DNA of 64,000 bases from Sphingobacteruim zhuxiongii (GCF_009557615.1 NZ_CP045652.1:558001-622000), one strand, 5' to 3'; counted from the first letter of the stretch, positions 9,985 through 18,592 are shown. Made by a program: numbers and translations. The notes: generated by a model from the letters alone, not told the origin.

Positions 9985-10326
9985 ATGAGAGGTAAGGTTA
10001 TCGTCAGCAACTTCTGGACAAGGTTTTTTTCTTTCGGGAAAGCGCAAGCGATTACGATCTTTCCGTTTATTTTTTTACGCTATCGGATTGATAAGTCAGA
10101 TCAAATTCTATTGAATCATGAGCGAATTCATATTCGTCAAGCATTAGAACTATTCATTATCCCATTTTATATATGGTATTTAACCGAATTCCTTTACCGC
10201 TTATTGCAACATAAGGATTTTAATACTGCATATTTTCATATTTCATTCGAACGGGAGGCTTTTAGCAATCAACATGATATGGAATATCTTAAAACGAGAA
10301 AGCCCTTTGCTTTTATTCGAAATTAG
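9985..10326 (+). CDS. Small conserved protein with HExxH motif, possible membrane-embedded metalloprotease core
   Basis: A 113-residue protein that I recognise only as a type conserved in Bacteroidota, without assigned function. It has a hydrophobic segment at about 21-33 and a second at about 55-72. Between them lies LLNHERIHIRQALEL with HERIH at 45-49, the HExxH zinc pattern of gluzincin peptidases. A later SFEREAF (about 87-93) offers a glutamate as third ligand, as in M48/M56 families. That would make it a minimal membrane peptidase. The motif and helices are seen; the protease activity is inference. It stands alone, with a non-coding stretch of 186 bases after it. Confidence 0.65.
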   Translation: MRGKVIVSNFWTRFFSFGKAQAITIFPFIFLRYRIDKSDQILLNHERIHIRQALELFIIPFYIWYLTEFLYRLLQHKDFNTAYFHISFEREAFSNQHDMEYLKTRKPFAFIRN

Positions 10327-10512
10327 ACGTTAGTCGCAGCACATAAAGAATGTTGTTTTCTTGTTTTTTAATGGTACCCTATAATTTGGTTGTAGGTCAA
10401 ATGATCCAATTAAAGATTTGGAATCTAATGACTAACCACTAACGATGCCATCATTGTCCCATTACATGGGTTTTATGTGCTATGACTAATGTCTAAAACT
10501 TCCTCTTTTAAT

Positions 10513-11910
10513 TTATTTATCAGTTCTAAATGGAGAAACTGGTAATCCTTGACTATTAAATAGGTTTGGCATTGCAGTTTCCGAGAACCCAAAACGTACA
10601 GCTACTGGGTTTTTTACTTCTTTCGATTGAACAATCAGTTTATCTCCTTTAATTGTTCCTTTTGCTACCTGAAATTGTTGGTCTTCGCCCGCAATAAAGA
10701 GTTCTGTGATATCACCTTTCGACTTTAATCCGTTTTCAGCGTAATGGAAAGATATTTCAATGGTGTTTCCCTTTACAACATGCGATTTATAGATTGGCGA
10801 TTTGCAGTCCTTTATCGGTTTGTCGTATACTTCAGCAAGGGTCATATCTGCTAATCGTTTTGCAACGTCTTTCTTTAGATTTGGATGTATGTTTTTTATA
10901 TCATCAACTAGGTCAGTAATCACTACCATGCCTGATTTTTGAAGCTCTAAGGCCGTCTTTGACTGTAATTCACGTAAGTACGCAGCTCTCGGTTCATTTT
11001 TACTATTGTAAGCATAGGGTGCTATCTGAACAAAGTAGAATGGGAAGTCATAATTCCATGCTGCTCTCCAAGAGGTAACAAGAGTTTTCATAAGTTTATC
11101 ATAACTCGGGTAATAGCCTACGTTACTCTCTCCTTGGTACCAATAGGCAGCTGTTAGATTATATCCTGCATAGGGATGCACCATGCTGTTCCATAGTACA
11201 CCACCTTCGTAGGGGCGATATGCATTTATATCTTGCATTTTCGCATATTTCAATAGGAAAGGGTCATTTTCTATGAGATGATTAGGTGTCCAGACCTCTG
11301 CACCTGTACCTCCCCAGCTTGCGTTGATAACGCCAATGGGTACATTCAAATCTTTGTTTAGTTGTTTTGCTATAAAATATCCGATTGCCGAAAATGGTTT
11401 TAAGGTTTCTGCACTCAATGTAGACCAGTTGTTGTTGATGTCTTCTTGTGGATTATTTGCGGCAATGCGACTTACTTGTAGCAAACGAATATTCGGATTG
11501 TTTGCGCTCGGTAGTTCGTCCATAATTTCCTTTAGGTTTTGATTTCCTCCCCATTCCATGTTCGACTGACCAGAACATAGAAATACATCCCCTAATAGGA
11601 TATCATTTAAAAGAATAGATTCATTGTTCGAAATTACCTTGATCTGATATGGACCTCCGGCTTCGCCCTTGGGAAGTTTTAACGACCATTTTCCGTTATA
11701 ATCGACTTTTGTACTTACGGTATCTGTAAACCACGAGCCAATAACTTTTATTGGTCGATTCGATCCGCCCCATCCCCAGAAGTTGATTTCAGTATTTCGT
11801 TGTAATACCATATGATCGGAAAGCACGTTTGGCAACCGAAGCTGAGCAATTGCGGATTGAAAAATCAACATGCTCGCAATAAAGGCAAGTGTAATTGTTT
11901 TTAATTTCAT
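10513..11910 (-). CDS. Sialate O-acetylesterase / SGNH carbohydrate esterase
   Basis: A 465-residue secreted esterase of the sialate O-acetylesterase (SASA) type, which removes acetyl groups from sialic acids or plant glycans. Residues 1-22 are a signal peptide (FIASMLIFQSAIA). A beta-sandwich at about 25-105 (NVLSDHMVLQR onward) precedes the SGNH hydrolase core. The nucleophile is Ser116 in LCSGQSNMEW, YWYQGESNVGYY is the second conserved block, and the C-terminal Asp/His pair is likely in DIKNIHPNLK. It is a lone gene and no other sialic acid genes lie nearby, so a plant-type acetylated glycan is as likely a substrate as sialate. Confidence 0.9.
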   Translation of the reverse strand: MKLKTITLAFIASMLIFQSAIAQLRLPNVLSDHMVLQRNTEINFWGWGGSNRPIKVIGSWFTDTVSTKVDYNGKWSLKLPKGEAGGPYQIKVISNNESILLNDILLGDVFLCSGQSNMEWGGNQNLKEIMDELPSANNPNIRLLQVSRIAANNPQEDINNNWSTLSAETLKPFSAIGYFIAKQLNKDLNVPIGVINASWGGTGAEVWTPNHLIENDPFLLKYAKMQDINAYRPYEGGVLWNSMVHPYAGYNLTAAYWYQGESNVGYYPSYDKLMKTLVTSWRAAWNYDFPFYFVQIAPYAYNSKNEPRAAYLRELQSKTALELQKSGMVVITDLVDDIKNIHPNLKKDVAKRLADMTLAEVYDKPIKDCKSPIYKSHVVKGNTIEISFHYAENGLKSKGDITELFIAGEDQQFQVAKGTIKGDKLIVQSKEVKNPVAVRFGFSETAMPNLFNSQGLPVSPFRTDK

Positions 11911-12100
11911 AGTGTTGTTATAGGTTTAGTTATAAAGGTAAACAATCTATATTATTTGCTGTCCTGTGCTTACAGGGATATTATTGGTTTTATTTATTGC
12001 TCCGTGATAGTTGCTTGTAGTCGGAAGGTTGCGGGTCAATAGGATGTTTCCTTTGTTGAATAAAATGGATAGGCTTGTTAAATGGAAGAGCTCAGAAACG

Positions 12101-12128
12101 AAAAAAGCCACCCTATAGGGTAGCTTTT
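12101..12128 (-). terminator. Terminator of accD
   Basis: Read on the minus strand, AAAAGCTACCCT / AGGGTGGCTTTT forms a compact hairpin followed by six T. It lies 25 bases after the accD stop codon. Confidence 0.85.
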
Positions 12129-12152
12129 ACATATCTTGATTGTATGTTTTTC

Positions 12153-12995
12153 TTATTTTACGAGTTTCAAGAAAGTTGCAACTTTTTCTTTTAGTTGTCT
12201 TCTGTCAACAATAAAGTCTAAAAATCCGTGCTCAAGAACGAATTCCGATGTTTGGAATCCTTTCGGCAGATCTTTCTTGATAGTTTCTTTAATTACGCGC
12301 GGGCCAGCAAATCCTATCAATGCACCAGGCTCCGCGATATTGATGTCACCTAGCATAGCGTATGATGCAGTAACACCTCCAGTCGTTGGATCGGTTAATA
12401 GACAGACGTAAGGAAGTTTTGCTTGTGCTAGCAAAGCTAATTTCGCTGATGTTTTAGCCATCTGCATTAACGAGAATGCGGCCTCCATCATACGTGCACC
12501 ACCAGATTTTGAAATAAGCATAAACGGTAGTTTGTGCTCAATACAATAATCAATCGAACGTGCAATTTTCTCTCCTACAACTGAACCCATAGAACCTCCA
12601 ATGAATGAAAAATCCATACAGGCGATGACAATTTCCTGTCCTTCTAACTTTCCTACAGCAGAACGTAATGCATCATTTAAGCCAGTTTTAGCTTGGCTTT
12701 CGACAAGACGATCTTTGTAAGGTTTTGAATCGATGAAGTTTAAGGGGTCACCAGCTTTTAGATTTGGGAAAAGCTCTGTATACTCATTATTATCAAATAA
12801 TATAGAGAAATAGGCAGTTGAACCTATTCGAATGTGGTAATCACAGTAATGGCAGACAAACTTGTTTTCTACCTGCTCAACGTTTAAAAGGGGCTTCTTG
12901 CAATTAGGACATTTATTCCACATGCCATCAGGAGCCTCTTTTTTATTTTCTGTCGCAGTATGAATTCCTGCTTTGTTTCGTTTAAACCAACTCAT
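12153..12995 (-). CDS. accD: Acetyl-CoA carboxylase carboxyltransferase subunit beta
   Basis: A 280-residue AccD, which together with AccA transfers carboxyl from biotin on AccB to acetyl-CoA to make malonyl-CoA for fatty acid synthesis. The N-terminal zinc ribbon has four cysteines (C29, C32, C48, C51). The crotonase-like carboxyltransferase fold follows, with the conserved [20 protein letters not shown] and [19 protein letters not shown] blocks and [12 protein letters not shown]. The length is normal. It has its own terminator, and the SRP RNA gene lies 100 bases upstream on the same strand. Confidence 0.97.
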   Translation of the reverse strand: MSWFKRNKAGIHTATENKKEAPDGMWNKCPNCKKPLLNVEQVENKFVCHYCDYHIRIGSTAYFSILFDNNEYTELFPNLKAGDPLNFIDSKPYKDRLVESQAKTGLNDALRSAVGKLEGQEIVIACMDFSFIGGSMGSVVGEKIARSIDYCIEHKLPFMLISKSGGARMMEAAFSLMQMAKTSAKLALLAQAKLPYVCLLTDPTTGGVTASYAMLGDINIAEPGALIGFAGPRVIKETIKKDLPKGFQTSEFVLEHGFLDFIVDRRQLKEKVATFLKLVK

Positions 12996-13095
12996 AGACT
13001 AATGTTAATCGGATTACAAATAAACAAAAAATATCTAATATGTAGTGGGAGAAATCGAAATGAGGATGAGGTTTACTTGGTATTAAATAAAAAAT

Positions 13096-13190
13096 GGGTA
13101 AGCCCCCTTTATCGCACCGCTCAACCAAATACCCTTGCTTTGTTCCCAACCTGGGGGAGTCAATGGGAGCTGGTCGTAAAGGACTTACCC
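13096..13190 (-). ncRNA. ffs: Signal recognition particle RNA (small, 4.5S type)
   Basis: On the minus strand the conserved SRP domain IV is exact: CAGG-TTG-GGAA-CAA-AGCA, meaning the symmetric loop CAGG/AGCA, a three-pair helix and the GGAA tetraloop that bind Ffh. The transcript ends pair as GGGTAAG with CTTACCC, giving an RNA of about 95 nucleotides. A run of six T (in ATTTTTTATTT) follows the 3' end, so the molecule's own helix can terminate transcription. A TAATTTTG -7 box lies four bases before the 5' end. The exact ends are inferred from pairing. With Ffh it targets membrane proteins to the Sec translocon. Confidence 0.9.
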
Positions 13191-13194
13191 ACGG

Positions 13195-13202
13195 CAAAAT
13201 TA
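13195..13202 (-). promoter_or_regulatory. -7 box of the SRP RNA gene
   Basis: Minus-strand TAATTTTG fits the Bacteroidota consensus TAnnTTTG exactly and sits four bases from the predicted RNA 5' end. The -33 element is not clear. Confidence 0.6.
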
Positions 13203-13273
13203 ACAAAATTTTAATGTTTTGGAAAACATATTTGTCTTACCGAGTTATCCTGCTGACAGTCAGTCAGGAAAAA

Positions 13274-13501
13274 TTACATTTTCTCTTTATCGTACTCGCC
13301 TTTTAGCGCGTAATATCCAAATATCCCTAATCCACAAGTGATAATTGGGGTTAAGATAAACAGGATTATAATGCCGAATACGACATCTTCTTGGTGTCCG
13401 GATACAATTTTTGGGATTCCAAATTTGGCAATACAGAAATATGCGGTTAGAAGTGCAAGGATTATCCAAACAATTCCTAATATCTTTTTTAATGATTCCA
13501 T
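13274..13501 (-). CDS. Small two-helix membrane protein coupled to MHS transporter
   Basis: A 75-residue membrane protein with two hydrophobic helices, about 5-27 (ILGIVWIILALLTAYFCIA) and 42-64 (FGIIILFILTPIITCGLGI). The linker contains HQED and the end is charged (LKGEYDKEKM). It begins one base after the stop codon of the MHS transporter gene on the same strand, so both are surely on one transcript. I recall small proteins of this kind beside such transporters in Sphingobacteriaceae (possibly the DUF6814 group), but their function is not known to me. A small accessory or stabilising subunit is the natural guess. Confidence 0.7.
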   Translation of the reverse strand: MESLKKILGIVWIILALLTAYFCIAKFGIPKIVSGHQEDVVFGIIILFILTPIITCGLGIFGYYALKGEYDKEKM

Positions 13502-13502
13502 C

Positions 13503-15044
13503 TTAATCTAAGTCTTTAGCTACCATGTTTTTGTTAATATATAATGCTCCTATAATAAAGCATACGGCGGAAATAATAATCGGATACCACAATCCCTCTA
13601 AATAAAAGGTTGGGTTATTCGATATTTTGGCATTACTAGCCAAATAAGTAGATACCGCTGGTAAGAGTCCCCCAAAAATACCATTTCCAATATGATAGGG
13701 AAGTGACATGGAGGTGTACCGTATTTTGACAGGGAATATTTCTACAAGGAAGGCCGCGATTGGTCCATACACTAAAGTGATGTAAATTACCTGAATAAAA
13801 ATCAAGAAGATGAGATAGAAATAATTGGCACCTTCAATGTGTACCGTATTTTTAACGGTTATGTTGGTTCCTTCGCTATTTGGTTTTTCTACACCATTCG
13901 CAAAGTAATGCGCAGTCTCCGAAGTTTTAAGACTTGTTCCATCGGTATATGTTGTTTGCGTGGTGCTAATCTTGTCAAATCCATTTTCTGTTGATACTTC
14001 TACTGGTTCTGATTTAACTGCTGCGGCAACTTCGGTCTTGTTCTTCAAATTGGTAACCTGATACATGGCTTCGTATATAGGTCGGTAGGTTAAGACGGCT
14101 AGCAACATACCTGTCAACATCACCCATTTTCGCCCTATACGATCAGATAGGCGGCCGAAGACGACGAAAAAAGGAGTAGCAAAGAGTAGTGCAATCCCCA
14201 ATATCATATCGGCTTGATCGGAGTCTAAATTCATGACGGTTTTCATAAAACTCATCGAATAAAACTGTCCTGTATACCAAACTACACCTTGTCCCATCGC
14301 TGCTCCAAATAGAGCAAGTAGCACAAATTTTAAATTGTATTTGTTACCAAAACTTTCTTGAAGTGGACTTTTTGATGTTTTGCCTTCAGATTTTGCTTTT
14401 TGAAATTCTGGAGATTCATCCATATTCTTACGAATAAGATAGGATACATACACCATCAGGATAGACAATAAGAATGGAACGCGCCATCCCCATTGGTCAA
14501 ATTGGGCTTCGGATAATAGTGCTCTAGTGATTAAGATGACCACCAAAGAGATGAATAAGCCAAATGTCGCGGTCGTTTGAATCCATGAAGTCCAATAGCC
14601 GCGTTCGCCTTTAGGTGCGTGTTCTGCAACATAAGTTGCTGCTCCTCCGTACTCTCCGCCCAAAGCTAAACCTTGTAACAGACGAAGAACTAATACGATG
14701 GCAGGCGCAAAGTAGCCTATACTGTCGTAACTTGGGATACAACCGATGAGGAATGTCGCACCTCCCATAAGTATGAGAGTCACCATAAATGTATATTTAC
14801 GGCCAATCATATCACCTAGTCGACCGAAGAATAAAGCGCCAAATGGGCGGACAACAAAACCTGCTGCAAAGGTGGCTAATGTCGATAGAAAGGCAGCTGT
14901 TGGGTTGTCTGCGGGGAAAAATTTTGTTGAGATAACGATGGATAAACTTCCAAAAATAAAGAAATCATACCACTCAATGAGCGTTCCTAATGAGGAGGCG
15001 CCAATGACTTTCCAGATTCCTTTTTTACTTACTTGTTCTTGCAT
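13503..15044 (-). CDS. MHS family MFS transporter (ProP-like metabolite:H+ symporter)
   Basis: A 513-residue major facilitator of the metabolite:H+ symporter group, which imports compounds such as proline, betaine, dicarboxylates or shikimate. The opening GTLIEWYDFFIFGSL, the loop motif GRLGDMIGRKYTF (75-87), QGLALGGEYGGAATYVAEHAP (the group's hallmark, 124-144) and the second GRLSDRIGRKW (297-307) are all present. Twelve helices are visible. A hydrophilic insert of about 80 residues (327-407), rich in Thr, Ser and Glu, lies between helices 8 and 9; related long-loop members exist, so it is not necessarily an anomaly. It is co-transcribed with the 75-residue membrane protein. The substrate cannot be told from sequence. 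Confidence 0.9.
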   Translation of the reverse strand: MQEQVSKKGIWKVIGASSLGTLIEWYDFFIFGSLSIVISTKFFPADNPTAAFLSTLATFAAGFVVRPFGALFFGRLGDMIGRKYTFMVTLILMGGATFLIGCIPSYDSIGYFAPAIVLVLRLLQGLALGGEYGGAATYVAEHAPKGERGYWTSWIQTTATFGLFISLVVILITRALLSEAQFDQWGWRVPFLLSILMVYVSYLIRKNMDESPEFQKAKSEGKTSKSPLQESFGNKYNLKFVLLALFGAAMGQGVVWYTGQFYSMSFMKTVMNLDSDQADMILGIALLFATPFFVVFGRLSDRIGRKWVMLTGMLLAVLTYRPIYEAMYQVTNLKNKTEVAAAVKSEPVEVSTENGFDKISTTQTTYTDGTSLKTSETAHYFANGVEKPNSEGTNITVKNTVHIEGANYFYLIFLIFIQVIYITLVYGPIAAFLVEIFPVKIRYTSMSLPYHIGNGIFGGLLPAVSTYLASNAKISNNPTFYLEGLWYPIIISAVCFIIGALYINKNMVAKDLD

Positions 15045-15076
15045 GATTAGTTTAGGTTTATTAGGTATTATTTATT

Positions 15077-16177
15077 TTATAGCATTTTGTATATTTTTCC
15101 AGGTAGTGCGTATATATATCCAGCCATTTCCATTTCCAAAAGGACGACCGCTAGCTTACTTTGAGGCCAATCGCTAAAGCAGGAGATGTCGTCGACACTT
15201 GCTTCTTTCTTGCTTTTTAGAAAGTCATAAATGATACGTTGATCGTCGGTAAAGTTTGGGATCAAAGTCAGTTGAATTCCTTCTTCAGCTGTTCTATCAC
15301 TTTCGCGCTGCCATTGCATTAGGTTTAACAAATCTTGACTATTACGTATAAGATGTGCCTCATTGTCTTTTATCAGTCGATTACAGCCGCTAGAGTAAGG
15401 TTGATCGATCGCGCCCGGAAAGGCGCATACATCGCGGTTATATTCGTTGGCTAATCTAGCCGTAATCAATGCGCCTCCTTTTTCGCCTGCTTCGACGACA
15501 ATTGTAGCGTCCGACAATCCCGCGATTATGCGATTACGCATCGGGAAGTTACTTTTATCGGGTTGTGTTTGATATGCGAATTCTGTTAATAGAGCGCCAT
15601 TGTTGATGATTTCACCGGAAAGATCGCGATGTTGAGAAGGATAAATTCTACTTAGTCCATGTCCAAGGACAGCGATGTTTGGTATATTTCTTCTTACACT
15701 TGCGAGGTGTACTAGGACATCTATGCCCATCGCGAGACCGCTGACAATTAGAACTCCAGCTTCTTTTAAACCGTCCACTAACTCCTCAATAATTCGCTTG
15801 CCATAGGCTGTTGCATTTCGAGTTCCAACGATACTCACTACTTTTTGAGCGTTATAATCGACCCTGCCATAGCTATAAAGGAGCATTGGAGCGTCTTCGC
15901 AATGCACTAAACGTTTAGGATAATCGTTGTCTTCAATCCACAACAGATCAATACCATGCTTTTCTACATGACGTAGTTCGGCTTCGGCTTCAATAAAACA
16001 AGCTTTTGATTTAATCTGCTGTACAATATTCCTGTTAAGTCCTGGGATTGCGTTAAGCTGTTGGCTAGAGCTAGAGAAAAGGTCAACTACATTACCAAAA
16101 TAAGCCAACAACAGTCGACTATACTTCGGTCCAATACCCTTGATTTTGGTTAATGCAATCTTCTCTACGACACTCAT
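15077..16177 (-). CDS. dprA: DNA processing protein DprA
   Basis: A 366-residue DprA, which in transformable bacteria protects incoming single-stranded DNA and loads RecA. An N-terminal HhH/SAM-like region (KIKGIGPKYSRLLLAYFG) precedes the Rossmann-like core, with VSIVGTRNATAYGKRII, LIVSGLAMGIDVLVH, NFPMRNRIIAGLSDATIVVE and GGALITARLANEYNRDV. A C-terminal winged helix (about 300-366) completes the usual layout. It lies 32 bases upstream of the MHS transporter gene on the same strand, a coincidental neighbour. dprA is widely kept even in bacteria not known to be naturally competent. Confidence 0.96.
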   Translation of the reverse strand: MSVVEKIALTKIKGIGPKYSRLLLAYFGNVVDLFSSSSQQLNAIPGLNRNIVQQIKSKACFIEAEAELRHVEKHGIDLLWIEDNDYPKRLVHCEDAPMLLYSYGRVDYNAQKVVSIVGTRNATAYGKRIIEELVDGLKEAGVLIVSGLAMGIDVLVHLASVRRNIPNIAVLGHGLSRIYPSQHRDLSGEIINNGALLTEFAYQTQPDKSNFPMRNRIIAGLSDATIVVEAGEKGGALITARLANEYNRDVCAFPGAIDQPYSSGCNRLIKDNEAHLIRNSQDLLNLMQWQRESDRTAEEGIQLTLIPNFTDDQRIIYDFLKSKKEASVDDISCFSDWPQSKLAVVLLEMEMAGYIYALPGKIYKML

Positions 16178-16246
16178 AAATGGTTAGTTCTGTTAAAGAT
16201 AATTATTCAGTACTCCCTGTGCAAGCTTCTAATGGAAATTTATGGT

Positions 16247-16254
16247 TAACTTTG
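16247..16254 (+). promoter_or_regulatory. -7 box before the 79-residue conserved gene
   Basis: TAACTTTG matches the TAnnTTTG consensus. Transcription would begin near 16260, which rules out the in-frame ATG at 16180 and favours a start at 16267 or 16273. Confidence 0.5.
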
Positions 16255-16266
16255 CATTTCAAAAAA

Positions 16267-16506
16267 ATGTTTATGGAATTACAAGAGCCTTTTGATATAG
16301 AATTAAACGGTATTACTTATTCGGTATTCCCAGATGAAAAGGATACATATACCATTTTTAAAGATGGTGAGGAATATGTTCAGATAATAAAAGATACAGA
16401 AACAAGTTGGTTGAAGCTCCACCCAGAATCTGGATTGCCTTTATTTGGAATGGATGAAGAGATTCTTTTGATTGGCGCTGAAATTAGTAAGAATATCAGC
16501 GAATAA
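16267..16506 (+). CDS. Conserved small protein of unknown function
   Basis: A 79-residue protein (MFMELQEPFDIELNGITYSV...) rich in beta-strand-forming and acidic residues, with no membrane segment, cysteine or known motif. I do not recognise a function; similar short proteins occur in Sphingobacteriaceae. I chose the ATG at 16267 because a TAACTTTG promoter box sits 12 bases upstream; the ATG at 16273 (MELQEPFD) is equally possible, whereas the longer frame from 16180 starts upstream of the promoter and has an unlike N-terminus. It diverges from dprA and converges with rsmG, with a large hairpin 40 bases after its stop. Confidence 0.65.
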   Translation: MFMELQEPFDIELNGITYSVFPDEKDTYTIFKDGEEYVQIIKDTETSWLKLHPESGLPLFGMDEEILLIGAEISKNISE

Positions 16507-16545
16507 CTGCTATTTAGGTAAGCTACAAAGTCGCGGAAATCAAAA

Positions 16546-16587
16546 TGCGCTAACTATTGATTAATAAACTAAGCAATAGTTAGCGCA
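16546..16587. terminator. Perfect 14-bp hairpin between convergent genes, possible bidirectional terminator
   Basis: TGCGCTAACTATTG (16546-16559) and its exact complement CAATAGTTAGCGCA (16574-16587) flank a 14-base loop. On the minus strand TTTTGATTT follows, so it may terminate rsmG; on the plus strand the following sequence is not T-rich. Confidence 0.5.
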
Positions 16588-16685
16588 TGGTAATTATGAA
16601 GAGGAAGTGCGTTTTGGTTGCCTCTCTCGATTTTTAACCATTAGGTTTTATACGGATACCTGATGGTTATGCGAATTCTTAAATG

Positions 16686-17321
16686 TTACATTGGAACGTA
16701 AACCACATACTTCGTGTCGAAGAACTCATCTTTGAAGTATGTTGAAAGGGGATGAAGTTCTGCTTTTACTCTAGCTTCCTTAATTTCTTCTTTTAAATCT
16801 CCACCTTTTAGATAAAGAATGCCGTTTGGAATACCATTCTTGTCTTGCTTTTCGAATTTGTTTCTGATCCAAGGGATAAATTCTCCCAAACGTGTCACAG
16901 CTCTAGAAACGATGAAATCATACTTGTAGTCGATTTGTTCCGCACGCATGTGATCGGCTTCTACATTGGTTAATCCAAGTGCTTCGGCGACACCGCGTAC
17001 CACTTTAATTTTCTTGCCTATAGAGTCTACTAAATGGAATTGAACGTCTGGGTACATGATAGCTAGTGGAATACCGGGAAATCCACCCCCAGTTCCTACA
17101 TCAAGGATCCTTGTGCCTTTGGTGAATTCGGTAATGAATTTTGCAATTCCTAGCGAATGAAGAACGTGTTTTAGATATAAACTTTCGATATCTTTTCGAG
17201 ATACCACATTAATTTGGTCGTTCCAAAATGGATAGACTTCAGCTAGCTGAGCGAACTGTTGTTTTTGTTTTTCACTAAGATTCGGAAAATGCTGGTAAAT
17301 GATATCGACTGTTGGATTCAC
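16686..17321 (-). CDS. rsmG: 16S rRNA (guanine527-N7)-methyltransferase
   Basis: A 211-residue RsmG (GidB), which methylates G527 of 16S rRNA in the 530 loop; its loss gives low-level streptomycin resistance in other bacteria. The family blocks are present: WNDQINVVSRKDIESLYLKH, SAM motif ILDVGTGGGFPGIPLAI, DSIGKKIKVV and FIVSRAVTRLGEFIPW. The length is typical. It is 18 bases downstream of the GT2 glycosyltransferase gene on the same strand and probably co-transcribed. Confidence 0.96.
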   Translation of the reverse strand: MNPTVDIIYQHFPNLSEKQKQQFAQLAEVYPFWNDQINVVSRKDIESLYLKHVLHSLGIAKFITEFTKGTRILDVGTGGGFPGIPLAIMYPDVQFHLVDSIGKKIKVVRGVAEALGLTNVEADHMRAEQIDYKYDFIVSRAVTRLGEFIPWIRNKFEKQDKNGIPNGILYLKGGDLKEEIKEARVKAELHPLSTYFKDEFFDTKYVVYVPM

Positions 17322-17339
17322 TGTATTTCAATTTGGTAA

Positions 17340-18482
17340 TTATTTCCAACTCACCTGTTTCTTTGATCGATTGAACAGGCCGTTGAAGCATATGTAAAAA
17401 TAATAATATAAATCGAGGATTGGCAACCAGAAAATAAGGTCTGATACGCCAAGCTTTCTATAGATCGGACGGAATACGATTATTTGGGTAATTAATCTCA
17501 ATAAATAGGCGCCTAAGCTGATGTACCATAGGCCTGGGATAAGAGCAAGACAAAGGAATACACTGCAATAAAATAACAATGCCGTTATTAATTGTGTTGC
17601 TAGCATGCGCTTATGTCTTCCTTTATACATTACAGAAGCGCCGGCATGCCTTGCTTTTTGTTTATAATAACTTTTCCAAGTCAATTTAGGTTCTGAATAG
17701 ACATGAGCATCTGGATGGATTGCTATATCGACATTTGTTTTAGTTGCATTCTGATTGATAAACAAATCATCGTCACCAGATTTGATATGCATATGCGCAT
17801 TAAAGCCCTTTCCTTTAAAAAAGAGCGACTTCTTGTAAGCGAGGTTTCTTCCAACACCCATGTAAGCATCCTTCTTCAAAGCGTAAGAGAGATAGCTCAT
17901 CGCGGTATGTGTGGTCTCAAAGCGAATAAGTTTATTTAAGAATCCTGGATATTTAAAGTATGGCGAATAACCTAAGACAATTTCTTTTTCATTTTCAAAG
18001 GCGCTGGCCATCTCTTTAATCCAATTTGGACTATTAGGTTGACAATCTGCATCGCACATAACCAAGATTTCATGCTTCGCACTCTTAATTCCCATGGTAA
18101 GCGCAAATTTCTTACTATGCTTCAGTTGAATGTGTTCTTTGATCTCAACAACACGTAGATGGGCGTACTTTTCGCAAAGGTCTTTTAATATCCATTTACT
18201 TTCATCAGAAGAACAATCATCAACGATGATTACTTCAAAGTCAGGATAATCTTGTTCCAATATGCTGGGTAGAAATTGCTTTAAATTCTCCTGTTCATTA
18301 TGCGCACAGATAATTAGAGAAACAGGCGGGTATGCTGTCATATCTTGCCGATCCTTAATGCGATATTTTGCTAATTTGCTGTAAACAAATAGGATATAGT
18401 AGAGTTGGAACAATAACAAAAGCGCTAGAATTCCGAAAGGAAAATAGGAAATAATTTGCGGAATGTTCAGTTCGATACCCAT
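17340..18482 (-). CDS. GT2 family membrane glycosyltransferase
   Basis: A 380-residue family 2 glycosyltransferase on the inner membrane. A helix at about 11-33 precedes the GT-A domain, which starts SLIICAHNEQENL. It has the metal-binding DAD at 144-146, a GDDD at 236-239 and a QKARH (275-279), like the QxxRW motif of processive enzymes. Three further helices follow at about 297-370. Similar proteins build exopolysaccharide or transfer sugars to lipid carriers; the product cannot be told here. It is upstream of rsmG on one transcript and is divergent from tgt. Confidence 0.88.
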   Translation of the reverse strand: MGIELNIPQIISYFPFGILALLLLFQLYYILFVYSKLAKYRIKDRQDMTAYPPVSLIICAHNEQENLKQFLPSILEQDYPDFEVIIVDDCSSDESKWILKDLCEKYAHLRVVEIKEHIQLKHSKKFALTMGIKSAKHEILVMCDADCQPNSPNWIKEMASAFENEKEIVLGYSPYFKYPGFLNKLIRFETTHTAMSYLSYALKKDAYMGVGRNLAYKKSLFFKGKGFNAHMHIKSGDDDLFINQNATKTNVDIAIHPDAHVYSEPKLTWKSYYKQKARHAGASVMYKGRHKRMLATQLITALLFYCSVFLCLALIPGLWYISLGAYLLRLITQIIVFRPIYRKLGVSDLIFWLPILDLYYYFYICFNGLFNRSKKQVSWK

Positions 18483-18564
18483 AGAATAGGGGCAAAGATA
18501 AGGTATATCTGCCCAATTCTGTCGCCTGTGTGTTAATAAATGCGAATTAACAGGGGCAAATGCA

Positions 18565-18592
18565 TTGCGCTCGAAATTTTATAGTATTTTTG
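18565..18592 (+). promoter_or_regulatory. Probable tgt promoter
   Basis: TATTTTTG (18585-18592) matches TAnnTTTG, with a TTG at 18565-18567 17 bases upstream as a weak -33 element. The leader to the tgt start would be about 15 bases. Confidence 0.55.

Noticed and set aside
12136-12411. A 91-codon plus-strand frame across the accD terminator and 3' end
   Set aside because: Antisense to conserved accD coding sequence; no independent support.
13824-14066. Insert in the MHS transporter as a foreign domain or frameshift
   Set aside because: The frame is continuous, base composition resembles the rest, and long loops at this place occur in related transporters.
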